Of a DNA stretch of 64,000 nucleotides, positions 29,520 to 39,381 are shown one piece after another (the stretch's first letter is position 1; the number at the start of each line of letters is the position of its first letter). Source of the stretch: Solibacillus sp. FSL R7-0682 (GTDB lineage Bacteria; Bacillota; Bacilli; Bacillales_A; Planococcaceae); assembly GCF_038005985.1 (NCBI RefSeq), contig NZ_JBBOUI010000001.1, forward strand, positions 3,244,001 through 3,308,000, written 5' to 3'. The translations under genes and the position numbers were made by a program. The notes below the pieces were generated by a model. It did no database searches and had not been told where the DNA came from. It saw only the letters and a list, made by a program, of their open reading frames with translations.

Positions 29520-30416
29520 CTATACTTTTAAAAACTTTCGAACTGACATAAAGCTTCCCCAAACACCAATGAATATACCAATTAACATTATTAATCCATT
29601 CACCTGATACATTAATGGTGCAACTTGTAACAGTTGGAAAAGCTCACCTTTTAACTTTGGTGCTAATAAATCGTAAATTTTATAATAAGCCGTTGTTACA
29701 GCAACTATTGGAATAATTGAACCGATCAATCCTAGCCACATACCTTCTAACACGAAAGGTATACGAACGAATGAGTTCGTTGCCCCTACAAGCTTCATAA
29801 TTTCAATTTCATCTTTACGTGCAATGATCGTAATACGAATCGTATTTGAAATTAAAAACATTGCGGTAAATAATAAACCTAAAATAAGTACTAACCCAAC
29901 ATTTCGACCTATTTCTAAAAAGTTAAATAGCTTTTCAATTTTATCTTCACCATAAACAACTTCATTTGTATTATCTAAGCTATCAATCTTTTTCGCTACT
30001 TCTGCTGTTTTTAATGGGTCAACAGCCTTTACATAAAGGACATTATATAATGGGTTGTTTTGCTCAAATAAGCTTAGCTCATCACCAAAATCTTTAATTA
30101 ATTTGTTTAGCTCTTCTTCTTTTGAAGAATATGTAACTTCCTCAACATCCGATAAACCTTTAATATCTTTAATTAATTTTTCTTCAGCTTTTTTAGATTC
30201 TGCTTCGTCTGCAATAATATCAATCATTACGCGGATTTCTACATCATTTTCTAAATCGTTCGCTACTTTATTTAAATTCAGCATAATTACTGAAAATACA
30301 CCAACTAATAGTAATGTCACCGTGACAGCACTAATGGATGCCAATGTCATCCAGCTATTTCGTCCGAGTGATTTAAAGCTTTCTCTAAAGTGACGCGCAA
30401 TTGTTCTACCCTTCAT
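29520..30416 (-). CDS. ftsX: Cell division protein FtsX
   Basis: A permease-like subunit of 298 residues. It has one helix near the N-terminus (TLASISAVTVTLLLVGVFSVIML), an extracellular loop (about 50-165) that would contact the M23 partner, and three C-terminal helices in the FtsX/MacB domain. The start at 30416 follows an ideal GGAGGTGA in the end of ftsE and matches B. subtilis FtsX; the frame upstream is too long. It overlaps ftsE by 11 bases. FtsEX converts ATP hydrolysis into activation of peptidoglycan hydrolases. Confidence 0.95.
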   Translation of the reverse strand: MKGRTIARHFRESFKSLGRNSWMTLASISAVTVTLLLVGVFSVIMLNLNKVANDLENDVEIRVMIDIIADEAESKKAEEKLIKDIKGLSDVEEVTYSSKEEELNKLIKDFGDELSLFEQNNPLYNVLYVKAVDPLKTAEVAKKIDSLDNTNEVVYGEDKIEKLFNFLEIGRNVGLVLILGLLFTAMFLISNTIRITIIARKDEIEIMKLVGATNSFVRIPFVLEGMWLGLIGSIIPIVAVTTAYYKIYDLLAPKLKGELFQLLQVAPLMYQVNGLIMLIGIFIGVWGSFMSVRKFLKV

Positions 30417-31092
30417 AGCCGTAGTCACCTCCGTATTCATCACGGACAATCATGCCGCCTTCAATGGCGATAACACGCTTTCGAATGGTATTAACAATTT
30501 CACGGTTATGAGTTGCCATAACAATCGTCGTACCTTGACGATTAATTTCTTCAAAAATATTCATAATCTCCCAAGAAGTGTCTGGGTCTAAATTTCCTGT
30601 TGGTTCATCTGCAATCATCACCTTTGGACGATTTACAATTGATCGCGCAATTGACACACGCTGTTGCTCACCGCCAGATAATTCATTCGGAAACATGCGA
30701 ACTTTATGCTTTAATCCGACAAGCTCTAAAACTTCCATTACGCGTTTTCGAATTACTTTTGGCTGCTCTTCAATTACTTCCATTGCGAAGGCTACATTTT
30801 CATAAACTGTTAAGCGTGGTAAAAGCTTAAAGTCTTGGAAAACGACACCTAGCTGACGACGCAAATGAGGTACTCGATTATTTTTTAATGTACGTAAATT
30901 AATGCCATTAATAATGACATCCCCTGAAGTTGGTTTTTCTTCACGGTACATTAATTTAATAAATGTCGATTTTCCTGCACCACTTGGACCGACAACGTAA
31001 ACAAATTCGCCCTTCTTTATTTCAACAGTAATACCATTTGATGCAACAACACCATTTGGATACTTTTTCACCACATTATCCATTTGAATCAT
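30406..31092 (-). CDS. ftsE: Cell division ATP-binding protein FtsE
   Basis: A 228-residue ABC ATPase. Walker A GPSGAGKST (about 36-44), signature LSGGEQQRV, Walker B MIADEPTGNLD, and the H-loop in MATHNRE are all intact. FtsE drives FtsX. An AGG-type site precedes the start. It is first in ftsE-ftsX-M23, behind an extended -10 promoter at 31146-31154. Confidence 0.96.
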   Translation of the reverse strand: MIQMDNVVKKYPNGVVASNGITVEIKKGEFVYVVGPSGAGKSTFIKLMYREEKPTSGDVIINGINLRTLKNNRVPHLRRQLGVVFQDFKLLPRLTVYENVAFAMEVIEEQPKVIRKRVMEVLELVGLKHKVRMFPNELSGGEQQRVSIARSIVNRPKVMIADEPTGNLDPDTSWEIMNIFEEINRQGTTIVMATHNREIVNTIRKRVIAIEGGMIVRDEYGGDYGYEG

Positions 31093-31145
31093 TTAACGAA
31101 ACCACCTAAGTTCTATTCCTAGAATTTTAATTTTAAGTCTTATCT

Positions 31146-31154
31146 ATTATAGCA
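31146..31154 (-). promoter_or_regulatory. Extended -10 promoter of ftsEX
   Basis: On the minus strand TGCTATAAT is an extended -10 element about 55 bases upstream of ftsE; the matching -35 is weak. Confidence 0.5.
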
Positions 31155-31404
31155 CTTTATAGCTATTAATTTATTACATTTTCTTTTCAATATAGCAGTA
31201 CCCTATTTTCCATGCCTTTTTATAATAAAACTTTCAGAGAGCTAATTTACATCTTTATATTATAAGGTAAAAAGAGAAAAAGCTTTTTTTCCGTAATCAA
31301 TTTGTTACCTTATAATACTTTATTAATATAACTAATAATTCTATATTCTTTTTATGATTCGACAGTAATAAGTGAAAAACCTTTTCATTCACCAATTTTT
31401 GTTA
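31155..31404. other. Spacer with a 12-bp spaced inverted repeat upstream of ftsE
   Basis: ATTATAAGGTAA (31259-31270) and TTACCTTATAAT (31305-31316) are perfect complements 34 bases apart, with an inner A/T-rich palindrome. There is no coding sequence. It could be a paired operator or a long hairpin. Confidence 0.4.
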
Positions 31405-31436
31405 ATAAAAAAAGAAGTTGCTAATTAGCAACTTCT
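31405..31436 (-). terminator. Terminator of the DUF4097 gene
   Basis: AGAAGTTGC (31413-31421) pairs with GCAACTTCT (31428-31436), then seven Ts on the minus strand. Confidence 0.85.
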
Positions 31437-31449
31437 CTTAACTATTTCA

Positions 31450-32673
31450 TTATTCCTTTGTCGTATAACGCACTAAAACTGTTCCTGTTCGGGATTCGCC
31501 AACTAATTTTAATAGTTTTGCTTCCGCTAATTCTTTAGTAAAGCGTACTGATTTTAATAAGAATTGCTCTTCTTCCTCATAAACATTGGCATCACTTAAG
31601 CCAACATCTGCTTTACCAAAGTTCGAGAAAATTTGTCCTTCGATTGCGACCGTTTTTGGAACGTATAATTCTACTGAACCGGCAACCGCACTCGCTTTAA
31701 TTTTATGTGCTTCAGCGCTAGAAGTTGTAACAACAACGTGACCATTCACCGATTCGGCCTCTACTTCCTTTAAAGAGCCATCAATGTAAATACGACCATT
31801 TGCCGTTTCTACTTCAAGATCGTCACCTGTTACATTACGTGCTTCAACTGCACCATTACTCGTTTGTAATTCAGCATGATCGAATGTCGTATTTTCTAAT
31901 CGAATGACCCCATTATATGTTTTCGCTTTAATTAATTTTGCATCAAGGTTTTCAATTGTGATGCCACCATTTAATAAGCGAGCAATAAACACATCATAAT
32001 GCTTTTCAGGAATTGCAAGCTGTACTTTTAATTGGGCAAATTTATTCGTCGATTGAACAAGTAATTTTTGCTCTTTTAATGAAACTAAGCTTTGTGTCAC
32101 TTGTTCAATTGTTTCTTCTTCCGTACCTTTAGGTTGTGTTCTGACACGGATATCGATAGTTACTAAGCTGTCCTGTGCTTTTACAACCTCCACTTTACCG
32201 TTTGCAATGTCTAGCTCAATTCCATTTACTTCAACTTCTTGGTAAGCAAATGTTTTAGTAAATTCTATTTTTTCACCGAATGGTGTATCAATATCTAAAT
32301 CCTTTAGCTTTGATAACGTTGCACCCATTAGCCCAGCCATTCGTGTACTAAATTGAGAAAGATCCGTCTTAAGGTCATTCATAAACTCGTCCATTTTTTT
32401 GTTAATTTCTTTATCATTAAATGACTTGCCGAAAATATCTTCAAATCCTGTTGTTTTACGTTTTTCTTTCTTTTCTTCAAAAAATGGCTCTGCCTTATGC
32501 ACCTCTTCAGTTGTAGGTGGTGCCTCTTCTTGCTTCTTCTCCAATATTGGTGAAGCTGGTGTTGGCGTGGATTCCTTTTGTGAAGAAAGCTTTTCAAGTA
32601 ACCCAATGGCTTCTTCTGCTGTAATAGTACCGTTTTCAACTAATTGTAAAATACGTTTACGTTCATCTTGCAT
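31450..32673 (-). CDS. yvlB: DUF4097 beta-helical protein, YvlB-like
   Basis: A 407-residue protein. The first 30 residues (RKRILQLVENGTITAEEAIGLLEKL) form the short helical module typical of YvlB N-termini. A proline/lysine-rich linker follows, then a repetitive right-handed beta-helix-like DUF4097 domain (about 140-400, with LENTTFDHAELQTSNGAVE-type strands). In B. subtilis yvlB lies next to uvrBA in an envelope-stress operon with yvlC and yvlD; those partners are absent here. GGGAGG precedes the ATG. The molecular function is not known. Confidence 0.85.
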   Translation of the reverse strand: MQDERKRILQLVENGTITAEEAIGLLEKLSSQKESTPTPASPILEKKQEEAPPTTEEVHKAEPFFEEKKEKRKTTGFEDIFGKSFNDKEINKKMDEFMNDLKTDLSQFSTRMAGLMGATLSKLKDLDIDTPFGEKIEFTKTFAYQEVEVNGIELDIANGKVEVVKAQDSLVTIDIRVRTQPKGTEEETIEQVTQSLVSLKEQKLLVQSTNKFAQLKVQLAIPEKHYDVFIARLLNGGITIENLDAKLIKAKTYNGVIRLENTTFDHAELQTSNGAVEARNVTGDDLEVETANGRIYIDGSLKEVEAESVNGHVVVTTSSAEAHKIKASAVAGSVELYVPKTVAIEGQIFSNFGKADVGLSDANVYEEEEQFLLKSVRFTKELAEAKLLKLVGESRTGTVLVRYTTKE

Positions 32674-32809
32674 AAAAAAATTCCTCCCTCTGCCTCGTAT
32701 ATGTTTATTATACGAGTAGGGAGGAAAAAAAGTTTCATTTCACTCTGGAAATTTCAATTTAACTACATTACAGCACTAAAAAAGAAATGCATCTCTCACT
32801 CAATCTTCT

Positions 32810-35677
32810 TTATTTCTTTTTTGCTTCATCAATCTTTGATAACATTCGTTCACGGTCACGCTCTAAAATCGGCTTCAAATAGCGGCCTGTGTAGCTTTCT
32901 TTTACTTCTGCAATTTCTTCTGGCGTTCCTGTCGCAAGTAATGTACCGCCACCATCTCCACCTTCTGGTCCTAAATCAATAATATGATCCACAGTTTTAA
33001 TTACATCCAAATTATGTTCAATGACTAGCACAGTCTCTCCATTTTCTACTAAACGTTGTAGTACGAGTAGTAAACGAGATATATCATCTACGTGTAAGCC
33101 AGTTGTCGGTTCATCTAAAATATAGAATGATTTTCCGTTTGAACGACGATGTAATTCTGATGCTAATTTTACACGTTGTGCTTCCCCACCAGATAAGGTT
33201 GTCGCTGGTTGTCCAAGTTTAATATAACCTAGCCCTACATCCACAATCGTTTGTAATTTGCGGTGAATTTTTGGTAGATTGCTGAAAAACTCAAGTGCAT
33301 CTTCTACGGTCATTTCTAAAATATCTGCAATATTTTTATCTTTATAACGAATTTCTAGTGTTTCTCGATTGTATCGTTTTCCATGACATACCTCGCACGG
33401 CACATACACATCTGGTAAGAAATGCATTTCTATTTTTATAATCCCGTCACCACGGCAGGCTTCACAACGCCCACCTTTAACGTTGAATGAAAAGCGTCCT
33501 TTTTTGTAGCCGCGCACTTTCGCTTCATTGGTCATTGCAAATACATCACGGATATCATCAAATACGCCAATATAAGTAGCCGGATTCGAACGAGGTGTAC
33601 GACCTATTGGTGATTGATCGACATCGATTACCTTTTCAAGCTGTTCGATTCCTTCAATTGCTTTATGGGCACCAGGCTTCACTTTCGCACGATTTAATTT
33701 CGATGCGAGTGATTTATATAAAATTTCATTTACAAGCGTTGATTTCCCCGATCCTGACACACCTGTTACGGCAATAAACTGACCTAACGGAATATCTACC
33801 GAAACATTTTTTAAATTATTTTCGGTCGCTCCTTTAATCGTCAATTTACGACCATCTTGTTTACGACGCTCAAGAGGAAGGGGAATAAATTTCTTTCCAC
33901 TTAAATATTGCCCTGTAATGGAATTTTTATCTTTCATGACCTGCTTCGGTGTACCTTGTGCAATAATTTGACCACCGTGTACCCCTGCACCCGGGCCGAT
34001 ATCGATTAAATGATCTGCTGCCATCATTGTATCTTCATCATGCTCAACGATAATTAACGTATTGCCTAAATCACGCATATTTTCAAGCGTTGCAATTAAG
34101 CGATCATTATCCCGTTGATGTAAACCAATTGATGGTTCGTCCAAAATATATAGGACACCTGTTAAGCGAGAGCCAATTTGCGTAGCTAGTCGAATACGCT
34201 GTGCTTCACCACCCGATAAAGTACCAGCAGCGCGCGCTAATGTTAAATAATTTAATCCAACATCTAGTAAAAATTTCAAGCGTTCCACGACTTCACGTAT
34301 TATTAAGTTCGCAATTTGCTTTTCCTTTTCCGTTAACTCCACTGCGCTAAAGAAATCATACATTTCCTTTATCGAATGGCGTGTTGCTTCTGAAATATTT
34401 TGCCCTTTTATTTTTACCGCTAACGTTTCGGCCTTTAAACGGTGTCCCTTACACGAATGACAAGGTTGCTCTGTCATATATTTTTCCATTTGCTCGCGTA
34501 CATAATCAGATGTTGAATCTTTAAATCGGCGCTCAATATTTGGGAGTACCCCTTCAAATTCAATGTCCTTTTTATGCATACTTCCATAATCATTCGTAAA
34601 CTCAAAATGAATCTTTTCTTTGCCAGAGCCATATAAAATTTTATCCATCTTGTCCTTCGGAATATCTTTTACCGGCACATCCATCGGAATTGTATAATGA
34701 GCACAAACCGCCGCAAGCATTTGTGGATAATAGTTCGATGAAACAGATTCCCACGGTGCAATGGCGTTGTCTAATAACGTTCGATTCCAATCTGGAATAA
34801 CTAAATCTAGGTCAGCCTTCGATTTACTACCTAACCCGTCACATGTTGGACAAGCTCCAAATGGACTATTGAATGAAAACATGCGAGGCTCTAGCTCTCC
34901 AATCGAAAAGCCACAATGAGGACAAGCATGATGTTCACTAAATAATAGTTCCTCATGTTCCATTACATCCACGATTACCCGGCCTTCTGCTAATCTTAAT
35001 GCAGACTCTAATGAATCACTTAAACGAGATTCAACGCCTTCTTTGACTACTACACGGTCAATGACTACTTCAATCGTATGCTTTTTGTTTTTATCTAACT
35101 CGATATGATCATCTAAATCGCGGAGCTCACCATTTAATCGAATACGCACATAGCCTTGCTTTTTTAAATCTTCAAGTAACTTTACATGCGTACCTTTTTT
35201 TCCTTCAATGACCGGTGCTAATAGCTGCAATTTCGTACGCTCGGGGTATTCCATTAAACGGTCTACCATTTGCTCAATCGTTTGAGAAGTAATTTCAATA
35301 CCGTGCTTCGGACAATATGGTTTCCCAATCCGCGCAAACAATAAACGTAAGTAATCATAAATTTCTGTAACCGTTCCAACTGTTGAACGTGGGTTACGAC
35401 TCGTCGTTTTTTGATCAATGGAAATGGCTGGTGATAAACCTTCAATCGTATCGACATCCGGTTTATCCATTTGCCCTAAAAATTGACGTGCATAGGCTGA
35501 CAACGATTCCACATAACGGCGTTGTCCCTCCGCATAAATCGTATCAAACGCTAATGAAGATTTCCCTGACCCAGAAAGGCCTGTCACAACAACAATTTTG
35601 TCTCGTGGAATTGTGACATCGATATTTTTTAAATTATGTGCTCTAGCACCTTGTACAACAATTTCTGTATTTTTCAC
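32810..35677 (-). CDS. uvrA: UvrABC system protein A
   Basis: Damage-sensing ATPase of nucleotide excision repair, 955 residues. It has two ABC modules with Walker A motifs GLSGSGKSS and GVSGSGKST, two signature loops ([12 protein letters not shown] and [12 protein letters not shown]) and zinc-binding cysteine pairs (CPHC...[14 protein letters not shown]...CEVCHG). The GTG at 35677 is taken as the start because AGAAGGG lies properly upstream; the GTG at 35686 overlaps that site. It begins 5 bases after the uvrB stop, so the pair is one SOS-type operon. Confidence 0.97.
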   Translation of the reverse strand: MKNTEIVVQGARAHNLKNIDVTIPRDKIVVVTGLSGSGKSSLAFDTIYAEGQRRYVESLSAYARQFLGQMDKPDVDTIEGLSPAISIDQKTTSRNPRSTVGTVTEIYDYLRLLFARIGKPYCPKHGIEITSQTIEQMVDRLMEYPERTKLQLLAPVIEGKKGTHVKLLEDLKKQGYVRIRLNGELRDLDDHIELDKNKKHTIEVVIDRVVVKEGVESRLSDSLESALRLAEGRVIVDVMEHEELLFSEHHACPHCGFSIGELEPRMFSFNSPFGACPTCDGLGSKSKADLDLVIPDWNRTLLDNAIAPWESVSSNYYPQMLAAVCAHYTIPMDVPVKDIPKDKMDKILYGSGKEKIHFEFTNDYGSMHKKDIEFEGVLPNIERRFKDSTSDYVREQMEKYMTEQPCHSCKGHRLKAETLAVKIKGQNISEATRHSIKEMYDFFSAVELTEKEKQIANLIIREVVERLKFLLDVGLNYLTLARAAGTLSGGEAQRIRLATQIGSRLTGVLYILDEPSIGLHQRDNDRLIATLENMRDLGNTLIIVEHDEDTMMAADHLIDIGPGAGVHGGQIIAQGTPKQVMKDKNSITGQYLSGKKFIPLPLERRKQDGRKLTIKGATENNLKNVSVDIPLGQFIAVTGVSGSGKSTLVNEILYKSLASKLNRAKVKPGAHKAIEGIEQLEKVIDVDQSPIGRTPRSNPATYIGVFDDIRDVFAMTNEAKVRGYKKGRFSFNVKGGRCEACRGDGIIKIEMHFLPDVYVPCEVCHGKRYNRETLEIRYKDKNIADILEMTVEDALEFFSNLPKIHRKLQTIVDVGLGYIKLGQPATTLSGGEAQRVKLASELHRRSNGKSFYILDEPTTGLHVDDISRLLLVLQRLVENGETVLVIEHNLDVIKTVDHIIDLGPEGGDGGGTLLATGTPEEIAEVKESYTGRYLKPILERDRERMLSKIDEAKKK

Positions 35678-35682
35678 GTTGT

Positions 35683-37665
35683 TCACCCTTCTGCTTTCAA
35701 TTCAAATATCATGTCACGTAATTCTGCCGCGCGTTCAAAGTCTAATGCTTTAGCAGCTTCCTTCATTTCAAGCTGTAATGTTTCGACAAGTTTTTCAAGC
35801 TCTTTCTTCGTCAGCTTCTTACCACCTGTCACTTTTGTAATATATTTCTCTTCCTCTTCCGCTGCTTGTGTCGCGCGTATAATATCTGGAATTTTCTTAA
35901 TGATTGTTTTCGGTGTAATTCCATGTTGTTCGTTATAGGTCATTTGAATTTCGCGACGACGTTTCGTTTCAGAAATGGCCTTCGTCATCGAATCTGTCAT
36001 ATTATTCGCATACATAATCACATGACCGTTCGAATTACGGGCTGCTCGTCCTATCGTTTGAATTAACGAACGCTCCGAACGTAGGAAGCCTTCTTTATCT
36101 GCATCTAATATCGCTACAAGGGACACTTCTGGAATGTCTAAGCCTTCACGTAATAAGTTAATACCGATAAGCACGTCATACGTCCCTTTTCGTAGTTCCC
36201 GAATAATTTCGATCCGTTCAAGTGTTTTAATTTCTGAATGCAAATATTCCACTTTCAAGCCCATTTCCTTTAAGTAACTCGACAAATCTTCTGACATTTT
36301 TTTCGTTAATGTCGTTACAAGCACACGTTCATTTTTGCGAATACGCTCATGAATTTCATCTATTAAGTCGTCAATTTGTCCTTCAATCGGGCGCACATCA
36401 ATTGTTGGATCCAGAAGACCCGTCGGACGAATAATTTGCTCTACCATTTCTGGCGTATGCTCCAATTCATACGGACCTGGCGTTGCCGAAACATAAATTG
36501 CCTGTCCAACTTTTGATAGGAACTCATCAAAGGTTAACGGCCGGTTATCAAGCGCAGAAGGTAAACGGAAGCCATGCTCCACTAATACCCCTTTTCGAGC
36601 CTGATCCCCATTATACATCCCACGTACTTGCGGTAATGTTACGTGACTCTCATCGACTACTAATAAAAAATCATCTGGGAAATAATCAAGCAATGTATAA
36701 GGAGTTGCCCCTGCTTCACGCAACGTTAAATGACGTGAATAGTTTTCGATACCTGAGCAAAAGCCCATTTCCCGCATCATTTCTAAATCATAATTTGTGC
36801 GTTGTTCTAAGCGCTGCGCCTCTAATAAACGATCCTCAGCTCGCAGCTTTTCTAGACGTTCCTGTAATTCTTTTTCTATATTTTCAATCGCAATTTTCAT
36901 TTTCTCTTCACGTGTTACGAAGTGGGATGCTGGGAAAATGGCTACGTGATTGCGCTCTCCTAAAATTTCCCCTGTTAACGCATCTACCTCTCGGATACGA
37001 TCTATTTCATCTCCGAAAAATTCAACACGAATGCAGTGCTCATCACGTGATGCCGGGAAAATTTCGACAACATCACCGCGTACACGAAATGTTCCGCGCG
37101 TAAAATTAATATCATTTCGTTCATATTGTATATCTACTAATTTTCGTAACAACTCATTACGCTCCATTTCCATACCAGTCCGAATTGACACGACCATTTC
37201 ACGGTATTCTTCTGGATTACCGAGGCCATAAATACACGATACAGACGCAATGATAATCACATCCTGTCGTTCAAATAATGCCGTCGTTGCAGAATGGCGC
37301 AGCTTATCAATTTCATCATTAATGCTCGAATCTTTTTCGATGTACGTATCAGTTTGTGGCACATATGCTTCTGGTTGGAAATAATCATAGTAACTCACAA
37401 AGTATTCCACAGCATTATCTGGGAAAAATTCCTTGAACTCACTATATAATTGTCCAGCCAATGTTTTGTTATGTGCCATAACTAGTGTTGGTTTGTTTAC
37501 TTCCTTTATAACGTTTGAAATTGTAAAGGTTTTACCTGTTCCTGTCGCACCTAGTAATGTTTGATGCTGCTTGCCATCCTTCACACCTTGCACGAGCTCT
37601 TTTATCGCTTCGGGCTGATCTCCAGCTGGCTTATAGGCGGACTGAATCTGAAAAGTTTCTGTCAT
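35683..37665 (-). CDS. uvrB: UvrABC system protein B
   Basis: A 660-residue SF2 helicase-fold protein that receives damaged DNA from UvrA and recruits UvrC. Walker A is GATGTGKT (residues about 39-46), the beta-hairpin lies in [20 protein letters not shown] territory, the motif [10 protein letters not shown] and the later QTIGRAARN are intact, and the C-terminal UVR motif ([12 protein letters not shown]) binds UvrC. AAAGGA precedes the ATG. A LexA-type box lies 75 bases upstream. Confidence 0.97.
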   Translation of the reverse strand: MTETFQIQSAYKPAGDQPEAIKELVQGVKDGKQHQTLLGATGTGKTFTISNVIKEVNKPTLVMAHNKTLAGQLYSEFKEFFPDNAVEYFVSYYDYFQPEAYVPQTDTYIEKDSSINDEIDKLRHSATTALFERQDVIIIASVSCIYGLGNPEEYREMVVSIRTGMEMERNELLRKLVDIQYERNDINFTRGTFRVRGDVVEIFPASRDEHCIRVEFFGDEIDRIREVDALTGEILGERNHVAIFPASHFVTREEKMKIAIENIEKELQERLEKLRAEDRLLEAQRLEQRTNYDLEMMREMGFCSGIENYSRHLTLREAGATPYTLLDYFPDDFLLVVDESHVTLPQVRGMYNGDQARKGVLVEHGFRLPSALDNRPLTFDEFLSKVGQAIYVSATPGPYELEHTPEMVEQIIRPTGLLDPTIDVRPIEGQIDDLIDEIHERIRKNERVLVTTLTKKMSEDLSSYLKEMGLKVEYLHSEIKTLERIEIIRELRKGTYDVLIGINLLREGLDIPEVSLVAILDADKEGFLRSERSLIQTIGRAARNSNGHVIMYANNMTDSMTKAISETKRRREIQMTYNEQHGITPKTIIKKIPDIIRATQAAEEEEKYITKVTGGKKLTKKELEKLVETLQLEMKEAAKALDFERAAELRDMIFELKAEG

Positions 37666-37738
37666 TTTAATTCGTCCTTTCTGTCTCTTTTGCTATGTTC
37701 TATTTTAGCATACCTGCTTTTACTTTACGATAAATTTA

Positions 37739-37752
37739 CGAACGTATATTCG
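37739..37752. promoter_or_regulatory. LexA (SOS) box upstream of uvrB
   Basis: CGAACGTATATTCG (37739-37752) matches the Bacillus LexA/DinR palindrome CGAAC-N4-GTTCG with one mismatch. uvrBA is SOS-controlled in B. subtilis, so the site fits. Confidence 0.7.
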
Positions 37753-37806
37753 GAAAAATGATTACTTATATTATTTATTACCTAATATTGTAGAAACAAA
37801 CCCATT

Positions 37807-37832
37807 GAAAAAAGCCACCTAAAAAGGTGACT
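37807..37832 (-). terminator. Terminator of the IDEAL-domain gene
   Basis: On the minus strand AGTCACCT pairs with AGGTGGCT (one G-U pair) and TTTTTTC follows. Confidence 0.75.
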
Positions 37833-37837
37833 CTTCT

Positions 37838-38080
37838 TCAAGTTATTGTCGCTTGGAGCAATTCTTTCAGCTCCGATGTATAAGCGATAAATTGGTGTTC
37901 GTCCTTTTGATCTAAAGATGTATCGATCAATATTTTTAACTGTTCAATACGGTACATGCGCTGTAAACGATTTAAAAACAAGTCTAAATAAATCTCATTC
38001 AATAACTTTTCCGCTTGATTATCAGCTGACTGTTGTCCTACTGCTTTCAAAAAGTCTGTATACGAATAATATTTATCCAT
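37838..38080 (-). CDS. Small IDEAL-domain protein
   Basis: An 80-residue, mostly helical protein. The C-terminal half, with LLNEIYLDLFLNRLQ followed by LIDTSLDQKDEHQF and a terminal leucine-rich helix, fits the IDEAL domain found at the end of YpiB-type proteins. No catalytic motif is seen and the function is unknown. The ATG at 38080 has GGGGTGG about 6 bases upstream, preferred over a codon at 38089. It diverges from the first comK gene. Confidence 0.6.
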   Translation of the reverse strand: MDKYYSYTDFLKAVGQQSADNQAEKLLNEIYLDLFLNRLQRMYRIEQLKILIDTSLDQKDEHQFIAYTSELKELLQATIT

Positions 38081-38179
38081 CGAAACCACCCCGATCTCTT
38101 TTATTTATTATAAAATAAATGAGCATTAATTTGCAATATTTTCTGAAAAATCATCCAGTTACAGAATATTCTAAAAATA

Positions 38180-38208
38180 TTGTTGATTTATGGGATTTTT
38201 TGTATTAT
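38180..38208 (+). promoter_or_regulatory. Predicted promoter of the first comK gene
   Basis: TTGTTG (38180-38185), a 17-base spacer and TATTAT (38203-38208). AAAA-N5-TTGA beginning at 38174 is a weak match to a ComK half box (AAAA-N5-TTTT), which might indicate autoregulation. Confidence 0.4.
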
Positions 38209-38321
38209 TTTTAAGGTGTAGTGAATTTTTCAGCATTTTTCATTGTCTCTTTTGTCTTTTCTATTTTGTCTTCATTTATCGCACAAATATTTTACCAATC
38301 AACCTCGAAAGGAGAAATGGC

Positions 38322-38813
38322 ATGACCAAAAATCTACATCAAATTTCTAATTATATTGCCTCTAATTCAACATTCTGTTTAATCTCTCACCCACATCGTA
38401 GCAAAGTGCATACAATCATCTCCGATAAGCATGGGAAAGTTATTTATCCTAATAAGCCTTTAAAAATAATTCGTAATACGTGTCGATTGCACGGGAGCTC
38501 CTACGAGGCAAGTAATTATAATGCGAAGCTGTTTTTCGGAAAAAGTAAGCATAAATTACCGATCATGGTTGCCTATGACTTCGGTGACCCCTGTATATTG
38601 TTCCCACTATTTTCACCACATTCATCACAAAACATTTGGATTTCACTTCACGCAATCGTTAATATTAATGAGCTTGGGAATGAAACCATCGTCACATTTA
38701 TTGATGGCTCTGAAGAACGTCTACCTATCCATATGAAATCATTCAATCATCAGTACGTTCGCGCTGCCATGTATTATAAACATCTCATTACAAAACGTAA
38801 CAGCAAATTATAA
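38322..38813 (+). CDS. comK: ComK-family competence transcription factor (first copy, short form)
   Basis: A 163-residue ComK homologue. Shared ComK landmarks are NTCRLHGSSYEA (compare RSCRFFGSSYAG in B. subtilis), CILFPLFSPHSSQNIWISLH (compare IFLFPTLSS...GWISHVH) and VTFIDGSEERLPIHMKSFNHQ (compare VTFSNG...ELPISYNSFENQ). ComK binds AAAA-N5-TTTT boxes and turns on DNA-uptake genes. It is about 30 residues shorter than B. subtilis ComK and ends before the C-terminal segment that carries the MecA-binding FMLYP motif, so its proteolytic control may differ. AAAGGAG lies 7 bases before the ATG. It stands alone on the plus strand. Confidence 0.85.
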   Translation: MTKNLHQISNYIASNSTFCLISHPHRSKVHTIISDKHGKVIYPNKPLKIIRNTCRLHGSSYEASNYNAKLFFGKSKHKLPIMVAYDFGDPCILFPLFSPHSSQNIWISLHAIVNINELGNETIVTFIDGSEERLPIHMKSFNHQYVRAAMYYKHLITKRNSKL

Positions 38814-38856
38814 AACTCTATTTTTCTATCTACATCTTTGTGCAGTTCTTACATCG

Positions 38857-39207
38857 CTATCGATTAAAATATTCTGCAAGAAGTAACTCACTGTGATTAC
38901 GAAGGCGAATATTCGAATATCTCCTACACTCCATGATTCCTTCAAAATAAAATTGGTACTCGGTAAATAAGTCATCCGTCTTCCCTCTCACTAAACGCAT
39001 CTGATGAGTTTTAAAATAAGCCTTTGTGTCCTTTAGATCCTGTTCAATTTTCATTCGAACAGAATCAATTACATGTAAATAGGGGTTTTTAAATTTAAAC
39101 AGGCCTTGCTCTACGATTAATTGATCTTTTTCAAGAACTGTAAGAAGCATTGGCAAATAAATTCCTGCTTCATAATAAGGAATTGTTCCAGAAGGAATTT
39201 GCACCAT
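38857..39207 (-). CDS. Unrecognised 116-residue protein behind a LexA box
   Basis: A basic, mixed alpha/beta soluble protein of 116 residues without a signal peptide or membrane segment. The central part (VIDSVRMKIEQDLKDTKAYF, then FTEYQFYFEGIMECRRYSNIRLRN) looks conserved in style but I cannot place it in a family. It has an excellent GAGGAGG ribosome binding site and a strong LexA-like box 22 bases upstream of the start codon, which points to SOS induction. It converges with the first comK gene, with only 43 bases between the stops and no clear terminator. Confidence 0.75.
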   Translation of the reverse strand: MVQIPSGTIPYYEAGIYLPMLLTVLEKDQLIVEQGLFKFKNPYLHVIDSVRMKIEQDLKDTKAYFKTHQMRLVRGKTDDLFTEYQFYFEGIMECRRYSNIRLRNHSELLLAEYFNR

Positions 39208-39228
39208 ATGAATACCTCCTCAAGAATA

Positions 39229-39264
39229 AGAACGTTTGTTCGTATTTATTTTCGCATATGTTCT
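39229..39264. promoter_or_regulatory. LexA box (and partial second box) upstream of the 38857-39207 gene
   Basis: AGAACGTTTGTTCG (39229-39242) matches CGAAC-N4-GTTCG with one mismatch. A second, weaker copy, CGCATATGTTCT, lies at 39253-39264, and TTGTCA further upstream on the minus strand could be the -35. Confidence 0.65.
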
Positions 39265-39335
39265 TATTTTTGACAAGCACAACCTTACTGGTAATACTTA
39301 CCGAATCCCCTCCTAAAAAGCTTAAATTCACTACG

Positions 39336-39372
39336 AAAAAGGTGTTCATGAGCTTTACACTCACGAACACCT
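39336..39372 (-). terminator. Terminator of prfB
   Basis: AGGTGTTCATGAG (39340-39352) pairs with CTCACGAACACCT (39360-39372) with one G-U pair; TTTTTCG follows on the minus strand. Confidence 0.85.
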
Positions 39373-39381
39373 AGATTCCTA

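Noticed and set aside
36483-37103. A 206-codon open frame on the plus strand
   Set aside because: It lies wholly inside uvrB on the opposite strand, has no ribosome binding site and no recognisable similarity; it follows from codon bias of uvrB.
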